This document shows positions 46,701 to 58,640 of a stretch of DNA of 64,000 nucleotides, one piece after another. The DNA lies in contig NC_133156.1 in assembly GCF_040802235.1 (NCBI RefSeq), positions 25,439,343 through 25,503,342 on the forward strand, written 5' to 3'. Numbering within the stretch: position 1 is the stretch's first letter; every line of letters starts with the position of its first letter. The notes beneath the pieces are model-generated. The model saw nothing but the letters and a program-made list of their open reading frames with translations. It did not search any database and was not told the origin of the DNA. This DNA is from Manis javanica (lineage: Eukaryota; Chordata; Mammalia; Pholidota; Manidae). The position numbers and the translations under genes were made by a program.

Positions 46701-47670
46701 GATAAGGATAAGCTCCTCTTAGTGGTACAGAAGGTAGTTACATGATTGAAACAAAAGCATTTCTCCCTTGTTTCCTCTCCATATTTATCTCCATATTATT
46801 TTGGGTGTCCAAAGGGAGTACTACATGGGTATTTAGCATCCACCTTTTTTGGATGTCCAGCATCTGTACTTCCTTCCCACATTTGGGAAATGCCCAGAGT
46901 CCCTGGTGCCCTGGATGAAGAGCCCGCTTCCCACTATAGCTGTGCTTTATGTCACTGATTCTCTTGAAGCTGGTAGAGGACATATGACCCTGGTACCCAC
47001 TGATCAGAAATTTCCCCCCACCCCAGACCTCAAATTAGGAGCTTGTGATCCGATGAAGAGATCTATAGAGCCCATTCTGAGGCAGGTGTGGGCAGCAGGG
47101 CAGTGGGAGAAGTGTGGTGACACCATCCAGGATACCAGGTGGGATGCAGCAGCAGCAGGAAAGGATGCTTTGTCAGCCAGTGTTTGGTGATGGCTACAGG
47201 AGTGCCCTCACCAGATTCACTGTGTAGCAGGGTTTTACTTGTAGTCTGGCTATGGTTTAGCATCCCTTTCTCTTACTCATTTTCTAAATTTCATTCTTCA
47301 GCCTTCTCAGTGACTCTAACTGCTATTCTGCCAAGATGCAGTTTTTACCTAAGACCCCTGCCTGACTCAGCCCTCTCAGTAACATGGGTTCTGTTTCTTC
47401 CTTCTCCATTCCCATCTTGTACCATCTCATCATAAATTAACCCCCAACAGTAACAACCCAAACGCGTGAATACCACATGGCCCTGATGACTCCCTAGCGC
47501 AGACACTGCTAGTGCAGTGCCAGGGGAATTCAGGATTCATGCTAGGCCAGCACATGTGGTGGTGGTAACAGCAATGACAAAGCCTTACTACTGACATGGA
47601 GACTTTCAGATCAGGAGATATACAATCTGATGCAACAAATCCATATTTCTTTGACCCAAGTTAATATTTT
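46701..47670. other. Non-coding DNA, nothing recognised
   Basis: No supported gene or repeat. The 113-codon frame at 46849-47190 has no domain. Confidence 0.4.
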
Positions 47671-47744
47671 GGTAAGGTATTCCTGGTGAGGATGCTTTGA
47701 GATTGTTAAAATGACAGCAAAGGATTTAGAATATTGCATAAATT

Positions 47745-47954
47745 TTGTTGCTCAGAAAAAAAAAGATTCTTTTAAAAATATTCCTGCTGATTGACAGTGC
47801 ACCTGGTCACTCAAGAGCTCTGATGGAGATGTACAACGAGATGCATATTGTTTTCATGATTGCTAACACAGCGTCCATTCTGCAGCCGTGGGTCAAGGAG
47901 CAATTTCAACTTACAAGTATTATTAATCAGGAAATACATTTTTTAAGTCTGTAG
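47745..47954 (+). pseudogene. Tigger transposase DDE-domain fragment
   Basis: A 69-residue frame with LLIDSAPGHSRALMEMYNE, the segment around the second catalytic aspartate of the pogo/Tigger DDE domain, followed by VFMIANTASILQPWVKEQF, which matches the conserved ANTTS-ILQP motif. Transposase cuts and pastes the element at TA sites. This fragment has lost the helix-turn-helix DNA-binding domain, the first and third acidic residues and all continuity, so it is inactive. Confidence 0.85.
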
Positions 47955-48794
47955 CTGCCACAGATAGTGACTCTTCTGGTGGATCTGGCGAAAGTCAGTT
48001 GAAACACCTTCTGGCAAAGATTCTCTATTCTAGACGCCATCAAGAACATTTAGGATTCATGGGAAGAGTTCAAAATGTCAACATGAACAGGAGTTTGGGA
48101 GCAGTTGATTCCAACCCTTATGGGTGATACATTGAGGGGTCAGGACCTAAGTGGGAGAAGTTACTGCATATGTGGAAACAGCAAGAGAACTAGAATTACA
48201 AGTGGAGCCTGAAGATGAGACTTAGTTGCAGCAAACTCATGATCCAAACTTGAATGGGTGAGGAGTTATTCTTACGGACGAGTAAAGACAGTGACTTCTT
48301 GAGATGGAATCTATTCCTGGTGAAGATGCTATGAAGATTGTTAAAATAATAACAACGGATTTAGAATCTTATATAAACTTAGTTGATGAAGCAGCAGCAG
48401 GGTTTGAGAGAATTGACTCTAATTAATTGAAGTGCTACTGTGGCTAAATTTTCCTTTTCTTGAAAGGAAAAGTTGATAAGGCTGAATTCGTTGTTGTCCT
48501 TTTTTAAGACATTGCCACAGCCACTCCAGCCTTCAGCAACCACTGTTGTCAGCCAGCAGCCCGCAGCCAGCAGCTTCGAGGCCGGATCCTCCGCCAAAAC
48601 ATGAGGGCTCCCTGAAAGCTCAGATGACGCATAGCACATTTAGCAATAAGGTATTTCTTAAGTAAGGTTTGTACATTGTTTTTTAGACATAATGTTATAG
48701 GACACTTTAAATAGACTACAGTATACTGTAAAACAACTTTTATATGCACGGGAGAACCAAAAAACTGATTTGACTCACTTTAGTTGGATATTTG

Positions 48795-48850
48795 CTTTAT
48801 TGGGGGTGGTCTGGAACCAGACCTGCAATATCTCTAAGGTATGTCTATAG
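48795..48850 (+). repeat. Tigger terminal inverted repeat (3' end)
   Basis: The last bases include TTTATTGGGGGTGGTCTGGA and AATATCTCTAAGGTATG, the characteristic end of the element. The partner TIR is not in place on the left. Confidence 0.7.
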
Positions 48851-48889
48851 GTGGGCTTCATTTTTGAGTTGCTTTGTGTAGAGGGGATC

Positions 48890-49105
48890 GGATGATACAT
48901 CTATTTTTTGTAACATTTTTACCTAGTGATACATTTTGGAGATCTTTTCATGTAACTGTAGAGTTGTACCTCATATTTTAAACTAATAACATTCCATAGA
49001 ATGGCTATATACTAATTAATGTAACAGTCCTATTCATGGATATTTGTGTCTTTTCCAGTGTTTGATTTCTTGTGAAAATGTTTCCAGAGGTTATATTTAT
49101 TTCTG
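48890..49105 (-). mobile_element. Old L1 fragment
   Basis: Antisense ORF2-end text: GTAACATTTTTACCTAGTGA, TTCATGTAACTGTAGAGTTG, ATTCATGGATATTTGTGTC. Strongly diverged. Confidence 0.5.
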
Positions 49106-49726
49106 CCTCCTTGGGAACATAAATATTTCTCTTAGACACCAGGAAATGAATGCTCTCTGAAGAGTGTGCATTTTACAAAAGACTGTGGCTTTGGGGACTG
49201 CATGTTAGCTATAGGCGTAAATATTAAAAACAGCTCAGAGTGGGAGTGTTTTGGAATTAAGGGGCCAGAATCCCTCTTGGCCCTGTCCAAGAACAACTCT
49301 AATGACTGAACCTTCCCTCAAATCTCTTCCAGCTGTAGTATTTGAAGGCTAAATCGACTTCTCGCTCTTTTAGGGAACTCTCTGTGGCACCAAATCCCCA
49401 CCTACATATTTGGATTGTAGAATGATTGACAGACCATATACTCTTCCAAATCAAGGGAGTCTCGATTGCTAGCTTAGTGTCCATGGTTCTTAGCAAATTT
49501 CACTTCTGGGGTGCCTTGTTGATTGAACCATGGATGAAGTTAGAGTGCACTTAGAGTGCATTTGATCACCTGTTTCATTCTCTCTGTCTTAAAGTGAGAC
49601 AGATCAGTTACCTTTCATTTCAAACCCATGATTCCTAATCTATTTGGACATCAATATCTGGATATAAAACAATTGACTTCAGACTTCCTAGTTTAGAGGG
49701 AAATATGATTTAGGAAATAGGTCACA
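49106..49726. other. Non-coding DNA, nothing recognised
   Basis: No gene or nameable repeat. A tiny tandem of TTAGAGTGCA units lies near 49540. Confidence 0.4.
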
Positions 49727-49915
49727 GACCCTGGGTTAGACAGACTTGGGTTTGACACTCAGCTACCCCGTAATATCTGAGGAACTTTAAGGAGATTACT
49801 TAATTTAGCTCAAGATCATCATGTAATGTAATGGGAATGCCAGTAGCTACCATAATAGCTTTGGACTAAGAAATAATATAAAAACTGTAAAATGCCTGTC
49901 ATACAGTAGGTTCTC
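49727..49915 (+). mobile_element. MIR SINE
   Basis: Sense MIR: ACAGACTTGGGTTTGACACTC, TTAAGGAGATTACTTAATTTAG, then AATGGGAATGCCAGTAGCTACC and AAAATGCCTGTCATACAGTAG. The order is right throughout. A second MIR scrap may follow at 49979-50045. Confidence 0.7.
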
Positions 49916-50045
49916 TTGGGAAAAGACATATACAGAGGGCAAATGTGAAAACATCAGCTGTCAAGATTATTATCTAGGTTGAGATTATGGATCTATGTGA
50001 CATAGCTGATATCAGGCAGTTACTTCATATTTCTAAATCTCAGTC

Positions 50046-50590
50046 AAATCTAACAATTCCACTTTTGAGTATATACCCTCCAAAATTGAAATCAGAGTAT
50101 TGAACAGATATTTGTATGCCTGTGTTCATACAAACATTATTCACAATAGCTAAAAGGTAAACAACTCAATTGTCAATCTACAGAAGGGAGAAGCCAAATG
50201 TGATATATAATTATAATGGAATATTAACCAGTCTTAAAAAAAAGAAATTCTGACCCATGCTACAGCACAGATGAACTTTGAGGACTTTATGCTGTTAAAT
50301 AGGCCTGTCACAGTAAGCCAAGTGCCATATGATCCCACTAATTTGAGGTACCTACAGCTGTCAAATTCATACAGACATGAAGTAGAATGGTGGTTTCCAG
50401 GCTGAGGGAACTGGGAATAGAATATTTTTTGTTCAATAGGTAACTGAATTTCAGTTTTGGAAGATAAGAGTTCTGGAGATGTATGATGGTACAATATTAT
50501 GAATCTATTTTATACCACTAAACTGTACATTAAAAAATGGTTAAGATGGTAAATTTTATGTTATATGTATTTTACAATTAGAAAAATAGG
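50046..50590 (+). mobile_element. Old L1M 3' part
   Basis: Sense L1M ORF2-end and 3'UTR: ACAATTCCACTTTTGAGTATA, ATTATTCACAATAGC, TATAATGGAATATTAACCAG, CTACAGCACAGATGAAC, TGGTGGTTTCCAGGCTGAGG, then the 3'UTR ending with AAACTGTACATTAAAAAATGG. Complete in order but full of mutations. Confidence 0.8.
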
Positions 50591-50609
50591 AAAAATTATT
50601 ATTGAGTAT

Positions 50610-52245
50610 GATGTTAGTTGTGGGCTTGTCATATATGACTTTTGACTTTTATTATGTTGAGATAATTTCTGTACCTAATTTTTAAAGAGTTTTTTATCAT
50701 AAATGGATGCTGAGTTCTGTCAAATATATTTTAATGTATCTATTGATATGATCGTGTAATTTTTTTTCTTTCATTCTATTAAAGTGATGTGTCACATATA
50801 TTGATTTGGTATATTGGAACAACCTTGCACTCCAGGGATAAATCCCACTTGTTCACAGTTAATGATATTTCTAGTGTGCTGCTAAATTTGCTCTGCTAAT
50901 ATTATATTGAGTAGTTCTGCATCTGTAGTCTTTATGAATATTGACTTGTAGTTTTCTTGCAGTGTCCTTTTCTGGCTTTGATATCAGGGTAAGGCTGGCC
51001 TCATAAAATGAGTTTAGAGTGTTCTGTTCTCTTTGATGTTTTTGGAAGACTTTGAGAAGGATTGACATTAGTTCATTTGTAAATCTACCAAACACTGCCT
51101 GGGTTTGGCATTTTCTTTATTGGGAGATTTTAAATTACTGATCCAGTCTCCTTATGTAATTGGTCTGTTCAGATTTTCTGTTTCTTTCTGATTCAGTCTT
51201 GGTAGATGGTATATTTCTAATTTTTTTCCATTTCTCCTAAGTTCAGTTCATTGGAGTGTAGTTCATAATAGTCTGTTATGATCCTTTGTATTTCTGTGGC
51301 ATCAGCTATTATGTCTCTTTCATTTATAATTTTGTTGATTTGAGTCTTCTCTTTCTGTTGACTTGGTAAGTCTAGCTAAGGGTTTTGTTTATCCTTTTAA
51401 AGAAGCAAGTTTTATTTTTGTTAACTTTTTATGTTGTTTTCCTCTTTTCTTTTTCATTTATTTCTGTTCTGATCATTGTTATTTCATTCCCTCTGCTAAC
51501 TTTGGCCTCAGTTTGTTGTTCTCTTTCTAGTTCCTTGACATGCAGAGTTAAGATGCTTATTTGAGATCTTATATATTAATGTGTTTATTACTATGAACTT
51601 CCCTCTTAGAACTGCTTTTGCTGTATCCCATAAGTTTTGGCATGTTCTCTTTCCATTTTTGTTTGTCGCAAAATAATTCCCCACCCCCTTTACTTTCTTC
51701 TTTGATCCATTGGCTGTTCAGCAGAGTATTGTTTGGTTTCCATGTATTTGTAAGTTTTCCAATTTTCTCTGTTACTCATTCCATTGTGGTTAAAGAAGAT
51801 ACTTGGTATAACTTCAGTTTCTTGACTTGCTAAGACTTGGTTTATATTCTAACAAATGGTTTATCCTATAAAATATCCCATGTACACTTGAGAAAAGTTT
51901 GTATTCTGCTCTTGTTTGATAAAATGTTCTGTGTGTATTTAATTAGGTCCTCTTGGTTGATAGAGTTGTTCAGACCTTCAGTTTCCTATTGATTCTCTGT
52001 CTTGGTGACCTTTTCATTGTTTATAATGCATTTTTAAAGTCCTTAACTATTGTTGTATTGGTCACTATTTCTCCTTTTAGCTCTGTTAGTTCTTACTTTA
52101 TCTATTTAGGTGGTCTAGTTTTGGGTGCATAAATATTTACAGTTGCTACATCTTGATGGAGTGACTTCTTTCTCATTATATAATCTTTTTCCTTTTTCTT
52201 TTTGATTAAAGTCTAGTTTTTGTGATGAAAGTGTATTTACTAGGA
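50610..52245 (-). mobile_element. L1 ORF2 region, decayed
   Basis: Antisense ORF2 from the reverse-transcriptase end through to the endonuclease: TTGTGGGCTTGTCATATATG, TCACTTTAATAGAATG in antisense, GGTAAGGCTGGCCTCATAAAATG, TTAGTTCTTACTTTATC and TTGATGGAGTGACTTC. The minus-strand frame at 51095-50871 keeps a short RT-side peptide (LLKVFQKHQREQNTLNSFYE). ORF1 is absent. At 52250 the text jumps straight to 5'UTR-type sequence. Confidence 0.75.
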
Positions 52246-52249
52246 TTCC

Positions 52250-53720
52250 CTGTCCAAGAGACTGTAGGATGGGCTCTGAAGCTACCCGGGTTCTCTGATA
52301 AGGCTTACTAGATGGTCAGGACTGGGTACTGTACTCAGTAGTAAATGGGACTATGTTTTAGCTTCCCTGCCCTGGGGCGGAGGGCAGCAGAATGGTCCCC
52401 AGGGCTTGCACAGCTCATTTTTAGGGACCTGAATCAGGCAAGAGTATGCATTAAATTCCCTGACTAGGTGGGGCACCAGTTTTGCTCTGCATATGGGAGA
52501 AGCCGTGAACTGTTTTTTTCTGTTAAAGTGCCACTGTGTGCAGGGCTGTTGGATGGGCTACATAGCTTCCTGTGTGCTCTAGTTTGGTTCCCTGGTTTTG
52601 GTTTCCTGCTCAGGTGGAGCAGGAAAACTATCTTTAAAACAGGCAAGCATCTTTTTTTGTGCTCTTGACCAAAGCAAACCTATTTCCTAAGTTCCCTGGA
52701 GGAAGAGTGCTACTTGCTTTCTCTGTAGACAGTCAACTCTGCCTGCCAGATTCTGTGTTTGGGCTGTGGAGCTTCCAGGTTCTGGCTAGGCTTTCTGGCC
52801 AAGTAGGGTTAGGAGCTATATACAGTAATGACCAGAGCAATGAATTAGCTTCCCTGCCTGAGCAGAGTGGGGGAACTGACTCCGAGCCTGGAGATGCTTT
52901 GTTTGTGGTCTTCAGCTATGCTCCTCCCCAAGTTCCCTGTGTCACTGGTTTACTCTACAGATTGTCAGCTCCGCCTGCATCACTCTCTGCTCAAGTGTTG
53001 CTAGCTATGCAGCTTCCAGGTGTTCTGGTCAGATGCAACTGGGAGCTATACTCAGCAGTGCGCTCAGCACCCCTGCTTGGGCAGGTACAGGACAGGCTTC
53101 AGGTCTGGTAAGGATCTTCATTTGGAGACCCAAGTCAGGCAGGCCTGCATCCTGCAAAGTTCCCTGGTCAGAGGTACCACCATCTTGGCTGTGTAGATGA
53201 GCAAAGCTGCTGGTAGTGATTACTGTCTGGGTGCTACAGGTGAGAACTCAGTCTGCTAATATCCAAGGGCTGGTTGCTGTAAGCTCTTCCCCCTTCTCTG
53301 TTACAATCAAACTCCAAGTGGTTAAGCCTTGCATATTCCCTTGCAGTCCCTGTGGAGTAAGACAGGAGTGGGGGCTCCCAAGATGTCACCCACAACTCTT
53401 GGGGCAGCTAGATGTCCACCCTGGGTTCTCTTTTCCCACCGAAGGAACTCAGGGAAGACAACCTGGTGTGATACTGTGCCAGCTGGGGAGGGGGGAGGTG
53501 CAGTGCTGTCAGCATGTACCATTCCTTTCCCCCTCTAATGCAGTCTGTCTGGGTCTCTGGTGTGGTGCTGGGGGTTGCTTCAGTCTCAGCCCCATGTTCT
53601 AGGATTCTCTCAGTGGTGTCTTCTCCCTGATTAGTTGTTAGTTCTTACAGAGAGAGCAGAGTTAGAAATGACCTGTGTCACCATGACCCATACTTTTCTT
53701 TTTAAAACAACCTGTGTCAC
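52250..53720 (-). mobile_element. L1 5'UTR with tandem monomer-like units
   Basis: GC-richer antisense L1 5'UTR. Related phrases recur about every 215-275 bp: GAAGCTACCCGGGTTCTCTG near 52279, a GCTACATAGCTTCCTG form near 52557, GGAGCTTCCAGGTTCTGGCT near 52768 and GCAGCTTCCAGGTGTTCTGG near 53008. Each of three is followed by a GGAGCTATACTCAGCAGTG-like phrase. Rodent L1s use tandem promoter monomers in the same place. Plus-strand frames of 150 and 128 codons (52659-53111, 53216-53602) are antisense and unsupported. Confidence 0.6.
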
Positions 53721-53752
53721 CATCTTGGTGACCCATATCTTTCTTTTTAAGC
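53671..53752 (+). repeat. Two-copy tandem duplication
   Basis: CCTGTGTCACCAT ... CCCATA ... TTTCTTTTTAA occurs twice back to back, about 40 bp per unit. The second unit holds a few extra bases (CTTGGT). Confidence 0.75.
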
Positions 53753-54980
53753 ATTGTTTATTTTATTTCTTTTAACATTTATAATGGCTACTTTGAAATC
53801 TTCATTAAATTTGACATCTGTGTCCTCTGAAACTTTCTATTGCCTGTGCACTATGTCATACTTTATTCTGCCCAACCCATACTTCTCTATTTCTCTATTT
53901 TGGTGTTTCCAACAGGTTTATTCTTGTTCTTTCGTTTTTAATGTATTTAATGACTTAGCCGGACTATTTTATTGATTTTGGTAATATTTTATGAAGCCTA
54001 TAATGTCATTCCTCAGAAAGCACAGCTTGGGCATGTACCTGTCACCCTGCATTGACAATGATCTTAGCAGTTCTCTTACTGGCTCTTTCTTTGTGGCTTT
54101 CTCAGAGGCTGCCTGCATCTTCTGTTATCACAACAAGATGATAGGCTTCACTAATTGCCAGATAATTGTTCTGTTGTTTCCAGCAGTGCCCTACAACATA
54201 AGTTGTTCCAGCATCTTACCAATTTAATTTGAGCTGCTTTGCTATAGTTTTTGAGTCTAGTGTTTGAAGTTTGTTCCTTCCCCAGGAGGGATTTTCTTAG
54301 CTATCACTGTTTGTGATTCTCTTTGGTAAACAAACAGGCTTCTAGGTTTTAGCTCCTAGTGCTCAGAGAGTTACCAGTCCTCTTAAGTGCTATCACCAGA
54401 ATCTCCACTGGTTTTGAAAACACCCTCAGGCTTGCACTTCCCCACACTTCTTCCAAATAAAGACAGTTCCTTATAGAGAGCTTTGGGGCTCTGTTCTTAT
54501 GGTCTTCCTTTCCTCCTGGAAAATCTCTGAGCCACTGCTCTACAGCTGGGTTCAAAGGCATTGTGTTGCATCCCTTGTAGTGACAATCCCGTTTTGTGAG
54601 AAGGATGTTGGGCAGCTTTTTCCTTGCCTAGCACAGAACCTAAACCCAATGAAGAGGCTAGGACAGGGAAGCTGGGGCCCCGGTATCTTCAATCTAACAT
54701 ACCTGGGGTTGAACCACCACCCTGCAAGTAGGGGCTGGGTGGGGAAAAGGAGCTCTTGATCTTTGAGCTCTATTCACTTGGAAGTTAGCCTCTGCAACAT
54801 GAAACCAGTGAGTGATGACATATACTGGTGGCCTGCTCCTTCTGGGGATATAACTGCCTCTTAACCAGAGTTTGGGGGAAAGGGACCCTTGACTTCTTGG
54901 CCAGACCCACTCAGCGTGGAATTCTCATCATACTGAGATGTTTGGGTGGGAGGAACAGAAATGATTCAGGTGCCACAGAC
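53753..54980 (-). mobile_element. Probable second ancient L1M 5' region
   Basis: The left part (53753-54000) reads as antisense L1M 5' text: GGCTACTTTGAAATCTTCAT, ACATCTGTGTCCTCTG, CTTGTTCTTTCG. The rest up to 54980 has the same texture but no firm landmark, so the right limit is a guess. Confidence 0.4.
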
Positions 54981-55009
54981 TCTTAGCTCGATGTGATAAA
55001 TTTTCTTCA

Positions 55010-55080
55010 ATAAATGATCCTCATTTGCTGTATGACCTTGGGAGAATTTTCTGAGACTCAAGTAGTTATTTTCTACAGTT
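55010..55080 (+). mobile_element. MIR core scrap
   Basis: TTTGCTGTATGACCTTGGGAG followed by TTTTCTGAGACTCAAGTAG is the MIR core in sense. Confidence 0.6.
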
Positions 55081-56436
55081 TTTATCAGCTCAGGTTGTTT
55101 TGCTGAGGAGTGGGTCCACAGTTCCCATCACTTGGCCTCTGCAGAAATTGCCTCCTTTGAAATTGTGAAGTGCAGGATTGGATCCCTCGATAAGTTATTT
55201 TAAAGTCACCACTTTTTAAAGTCAGTGACTTCCTGCCCATTTTCCTGTTAATTGTACACAATACATTACTTAAATTCTCTAGATTTTGAAAGTCTCAGCT
55301 TTTCCTGATCCTCCTTCATTAACCAAGATCACTTTAAGTACTTTGCATAGAAATAATTAGCTCCTTATTTTTAACCAACACTTCTTAATCAACACTCACA
55401 TCCCTTTAGCTAAGCTTCCTGTGGGGCACAAAGAAAGAGGAAGTCCAGCCCCAAGGGTGATTTTGGTTTTATCTGATTCAAAAGTAAAATTAAACACCAA
55501 ACATGTTGCAGAAGAGGGGAACTAAATAGCTCCTGAGTGTATATTAGGCAAGTTTCATAAGACAAGCTCTGAATGCAAAGCAAATAATTTTGCAAAACAG
55601 TCAGCTGAAGGGTAGGTAAAGGGAATAGTTATAAAAATCGTTTATAATCCAAGTAATATCATAATTTTCCCTCTTCTATTCAATTGTTTTAAATCTAAAT
55701 TCAAAAATTTATTATTGACTAAATTCCAAGAAGAGAGTTTTATGAAATCAAATATGACCACAATATACTGTTTGGATAATTATTTGCAAATGTTTCTGAA
55801 AATATCTAACTCAACTGTTGCTGTATTGCCTAATATTTAATATGGGATAAATAATAATAAAAATAATGTTTCTGTTAAGTTCATGGAGCATTTTGATGGC
55901 AAAATAATTCATGTGCTCTACAAAATTTTAAAACTTTGTAAATGTATTTGAACTATTATTTGAGTATGTATGAGGTCCTTTATTATTTTCAAAGGGATCT
56001 ACCAAAAAAATGTCAAATGAAGACAAAGTGAGAATTTTGCTAGACAATTTTTTGTTCACCACTAGTAGATACCCTTTCCCCCCAATTTCTGCTCTGCTCC
56101 CCTGAGAGCAGATGTACTCACCTTAAGCTCTGACTAGAATATTGAAGATTCCTGCCCTCTCCATTTCCAGAGCAGATTTGCTTTTCATCTGTTTTATTAT
56201 GGGATTTCCACATAAGACTTCTGCTTTGCAAATCATTCCAAGGCGAAAATAATTTTAAAAACCACTGTCCTAGGGTACTTAGTAACATGAAATTAGTTAT
56301 CCACCTTTAAATTATACATGCATTTTCAAAATGGTTGCAGATAAAAAAAAGCTAAGGCAGTGTAGAAAGCATGATTTTCAATGGGAAGGTGATAATTAAT
56401 ACTGATAACACCTTCCATTATTGAACATTTATATTC
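55081..56436. other. Non-coding AT-rich DNA, nothing recognised
   Basis: No supported gene or nameable repeat. Several A/T-rich patches, for example 55840-55870. Confidence 0.4.
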
Positions 56437-56796
56437 TGTGAGGTAAATGGAAGTTCCTATGGCCAGGATCCTCACCTGACCCTAAACTACTGGATGATGT
56501 ACTTGGCCTACTGCTAGACTAATGCTTCCATTCCTATAGGCAATGAGCTTTTATTGACTGAGTCACTGTATAAAAAGCTCTGCCCAATGCTCTTGGTGGA
56601 GGCAGAGATGGATGACGTGAATAGGGACCTGCAGACTGCTGGATGCAGACGTGAATCTAGTGCTTGACCTACCGTCATGAGAGTAAAGCCAGGTGTAGGT
56701 GTAAACTCTTTTACCCCAAGAACATTCTGTTGTCATTTCTCAGTCTCACGGAATTCATAGTGAACTTTCCCTGGGCTGAAAGCCTCAGGCAAGACA
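56437..56796 (+). mobile_element. Solo LTR, copy 2
   Basis: The same family as 39944-40301 and in the same orientation: GGAAGTTCCTATGGCCAGGA near the start, TTGACTGAGTCACTGTATAA before the TATAAAAAGCTCTGCCC promoter-like box (about 56569), GTAAAGCC in place of the AATAAAGC signal (so the poly(A) hexamer is lost), and CATTCTGTTGTCATTTCTC near the end. Closes in AAGACA. No internal retroviral DNA and no clear TSD. Confidence 0.7.
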
Positions 56797-58414
56797 CTAT
56801 CTACTGCTTAAAACAGCTCTGCATCAAATTATCTTGATTTTTGAGTAGAAAGTCTTCGTGATAACTGTTCTTAGAAAAGAAGAATGAAAGAGTGGGAAAA
56901 GGATACAACAATTTGGGGAACTGATGACAACATCCTTTTATACCATATTCCTAACTATTGTATCATGTATGTTTTGTAACAATTTGAGAAATTTTAGCTT
57001 CTTGGGGATATAAATGTAAAGTGGATTTTTTTTGTCTTCATTGCTTTCAACTGTGCTGTTTTAAGTCTCCTTGAGCTGCCCCCTAATAATCGTTCACTTA
57101 GCTTTTTTGTCAGGCTTATTCTGCTAAATATCACCAGAGTGTCTTGTTTTTCTTTGAAATCTATACTAAGTATGAATCAAAACTTGCCTATTTTTGCTTG
57201 GAGTAGGGAAGGAGGGGCTCTGGCTCTGCGAGCAAGAGGAGGAGGAGCATTGCAGATGTTTTCTTAGACATCTTCCCATGCACTTGCCCCATGGTGGATA
57301 TGGGGAGTTCTCCCAGGCCCTGTTCTGGTTTTGCCTGTTGCTGGTGACTGATGAAGTGGTCTCTGGGGTTTGTGCACTTTCTGTGAGGTGATGTTTACTT
57401 TCACCTGGACTCCTTCAATCAATGACATCCCCATTGGGGAGGCAGCTGTGTTTTCCTTTGGCCCGTCTGTGGGACACTACCAACTGTGCTTCACTCCCCT
57501 GCAGCTCCCTGGCAACCTCATGGTGCATGTCCCTCTTTAACCCTGTGCTCCTTCCACGGAGTCGCAGGAACCACTGAAGACCTCTTCTGCATCATCTGAG
57601 GGCCTTGGAGAACATAGCAGGCCAGAAGCCATCTTCTTTCTAGGGTTACTACTTCACTGTCTGTTGAAGTGGGACAGACATTTAGAAATATTTGGACCAG
57701 AAATAGATACCAGTCTTTGCTTAAGTGTATCCCTAACCACAGGGAATATTTTACTGAGCATCATCCTCACCTCTCCCTTACTGGGAAAGGGATGTTGACG
57801 ATTGACAACATCACTTGGCATGCTCTAGAGTCCTTGAGCTCCCTTCATTCTGTGCTTTGGTGGAGGCATCAGAGCGGGCCTTTGGGTAGTGCAGCTCGGT
57901 ACGCACCTCTTATTAGGCACTCCCAATCCAGAGGAGGAGGGCTGATCCAGTAGACCCTGTAGGGAGTTGGCTGCCTTGCTGCTTGCAGCTCCATTAGAAT
58001 GAGGAAGTGAGTGGGGTGGGGGGAGTTTTCTTTCCCTGGCTTGATTCAGACCTCATGAGCCAAAATACTAAATCAACAGCAAAAATAACTCTAGATATCC
58101 TGCTACATTGCCATGTACTACAGGAAAAATGTTTCCTTGAATTAAATCATTTGGGTTATGGACTAAGAGGCATTTTTTCAAATTCATTTAGAGTTCAGCA
58201 AATTATCTAGAATTGTCCTAGATCTGTCAAATTTTAAAATTGAAAAAGCTTAGCTGTTAGAGATTCTGTTCTCTAGTTTTATAGGTGAACAGACAAACAT
58301 AGAGAAATAAATTTTATTTACCTAGGAGCTAGTATCCCAGAACATGGATCTCTTGACATCCATTCCAGAGTTCTTTCTACTACACTGTGATCTCTTTTCA
58401 TGGAATGCAAAACA
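56797..58414. other. Non-coding DNA, nothing recognised
   Basis: No gene with support. The frame at 57669-57953 has no domain. Confidence 0.4.
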
Positions 58415-58640
58415 CAGTGGGTTCTGTATTAGCTGTGTGACCTAATACAAATGGCCTCAAGTTTATGTTCTTCAGTTGTTTCAAAGTAAACGAGATGGTA
58501 ATAGTACCTATCTTACAGAGAGACACAGATTCAGTAATGTGATGCATGCACAGAGAGCTTAACCTATGAGTGTCACATGGTTAGGGCTTACAAAATGCAA
58601 ACTCTTATTAGTCACTATTAGTCATTATTATCATCACTGG
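58415..58640 (+). mobile_element. MIR SINE
   Basis: Sense MIR: TTAGCTGTGTGACCTAATAC, TTCAGTTGTTTCAAAGTAAAC, GGTAATAGTACCTATCTTAC, then a decayed 3' part with AGAGCTTAACC and GGGCTTACAAAATGC. Confidence 0.7.

Larger units (their letters stand above)
47671..48855 (+). mobile_element. Tigger-family DNA transposon remnant, rearranged
   Basis: The plus strand carries the C-terminal half of a pogo-like Tigger transposase gene and a 3' end with the Tigger terminus (GGTCTGGAACCAGACCTGCA at 48808-48827, then ATATCTCTAAGGTATG). A segment normally downstream in the element (47679-47750) also occurs at 48312-48384, so the copy holds an internal duplication or is two nested copies. The 5' half is missing. 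Confidence 0.8.

Noticed and set aside
52659..53602. 150- and 128-codon plus frames as genes
   Set aside because: They lie antisense within a decayed L1 5'UTR.
40302..56436. Region between the two LTR copies as the interior of a provirus
   Set aside because: It contains MaLR, L1, Tigger and MIR relics and no gag, pol or env text of the LTR family.
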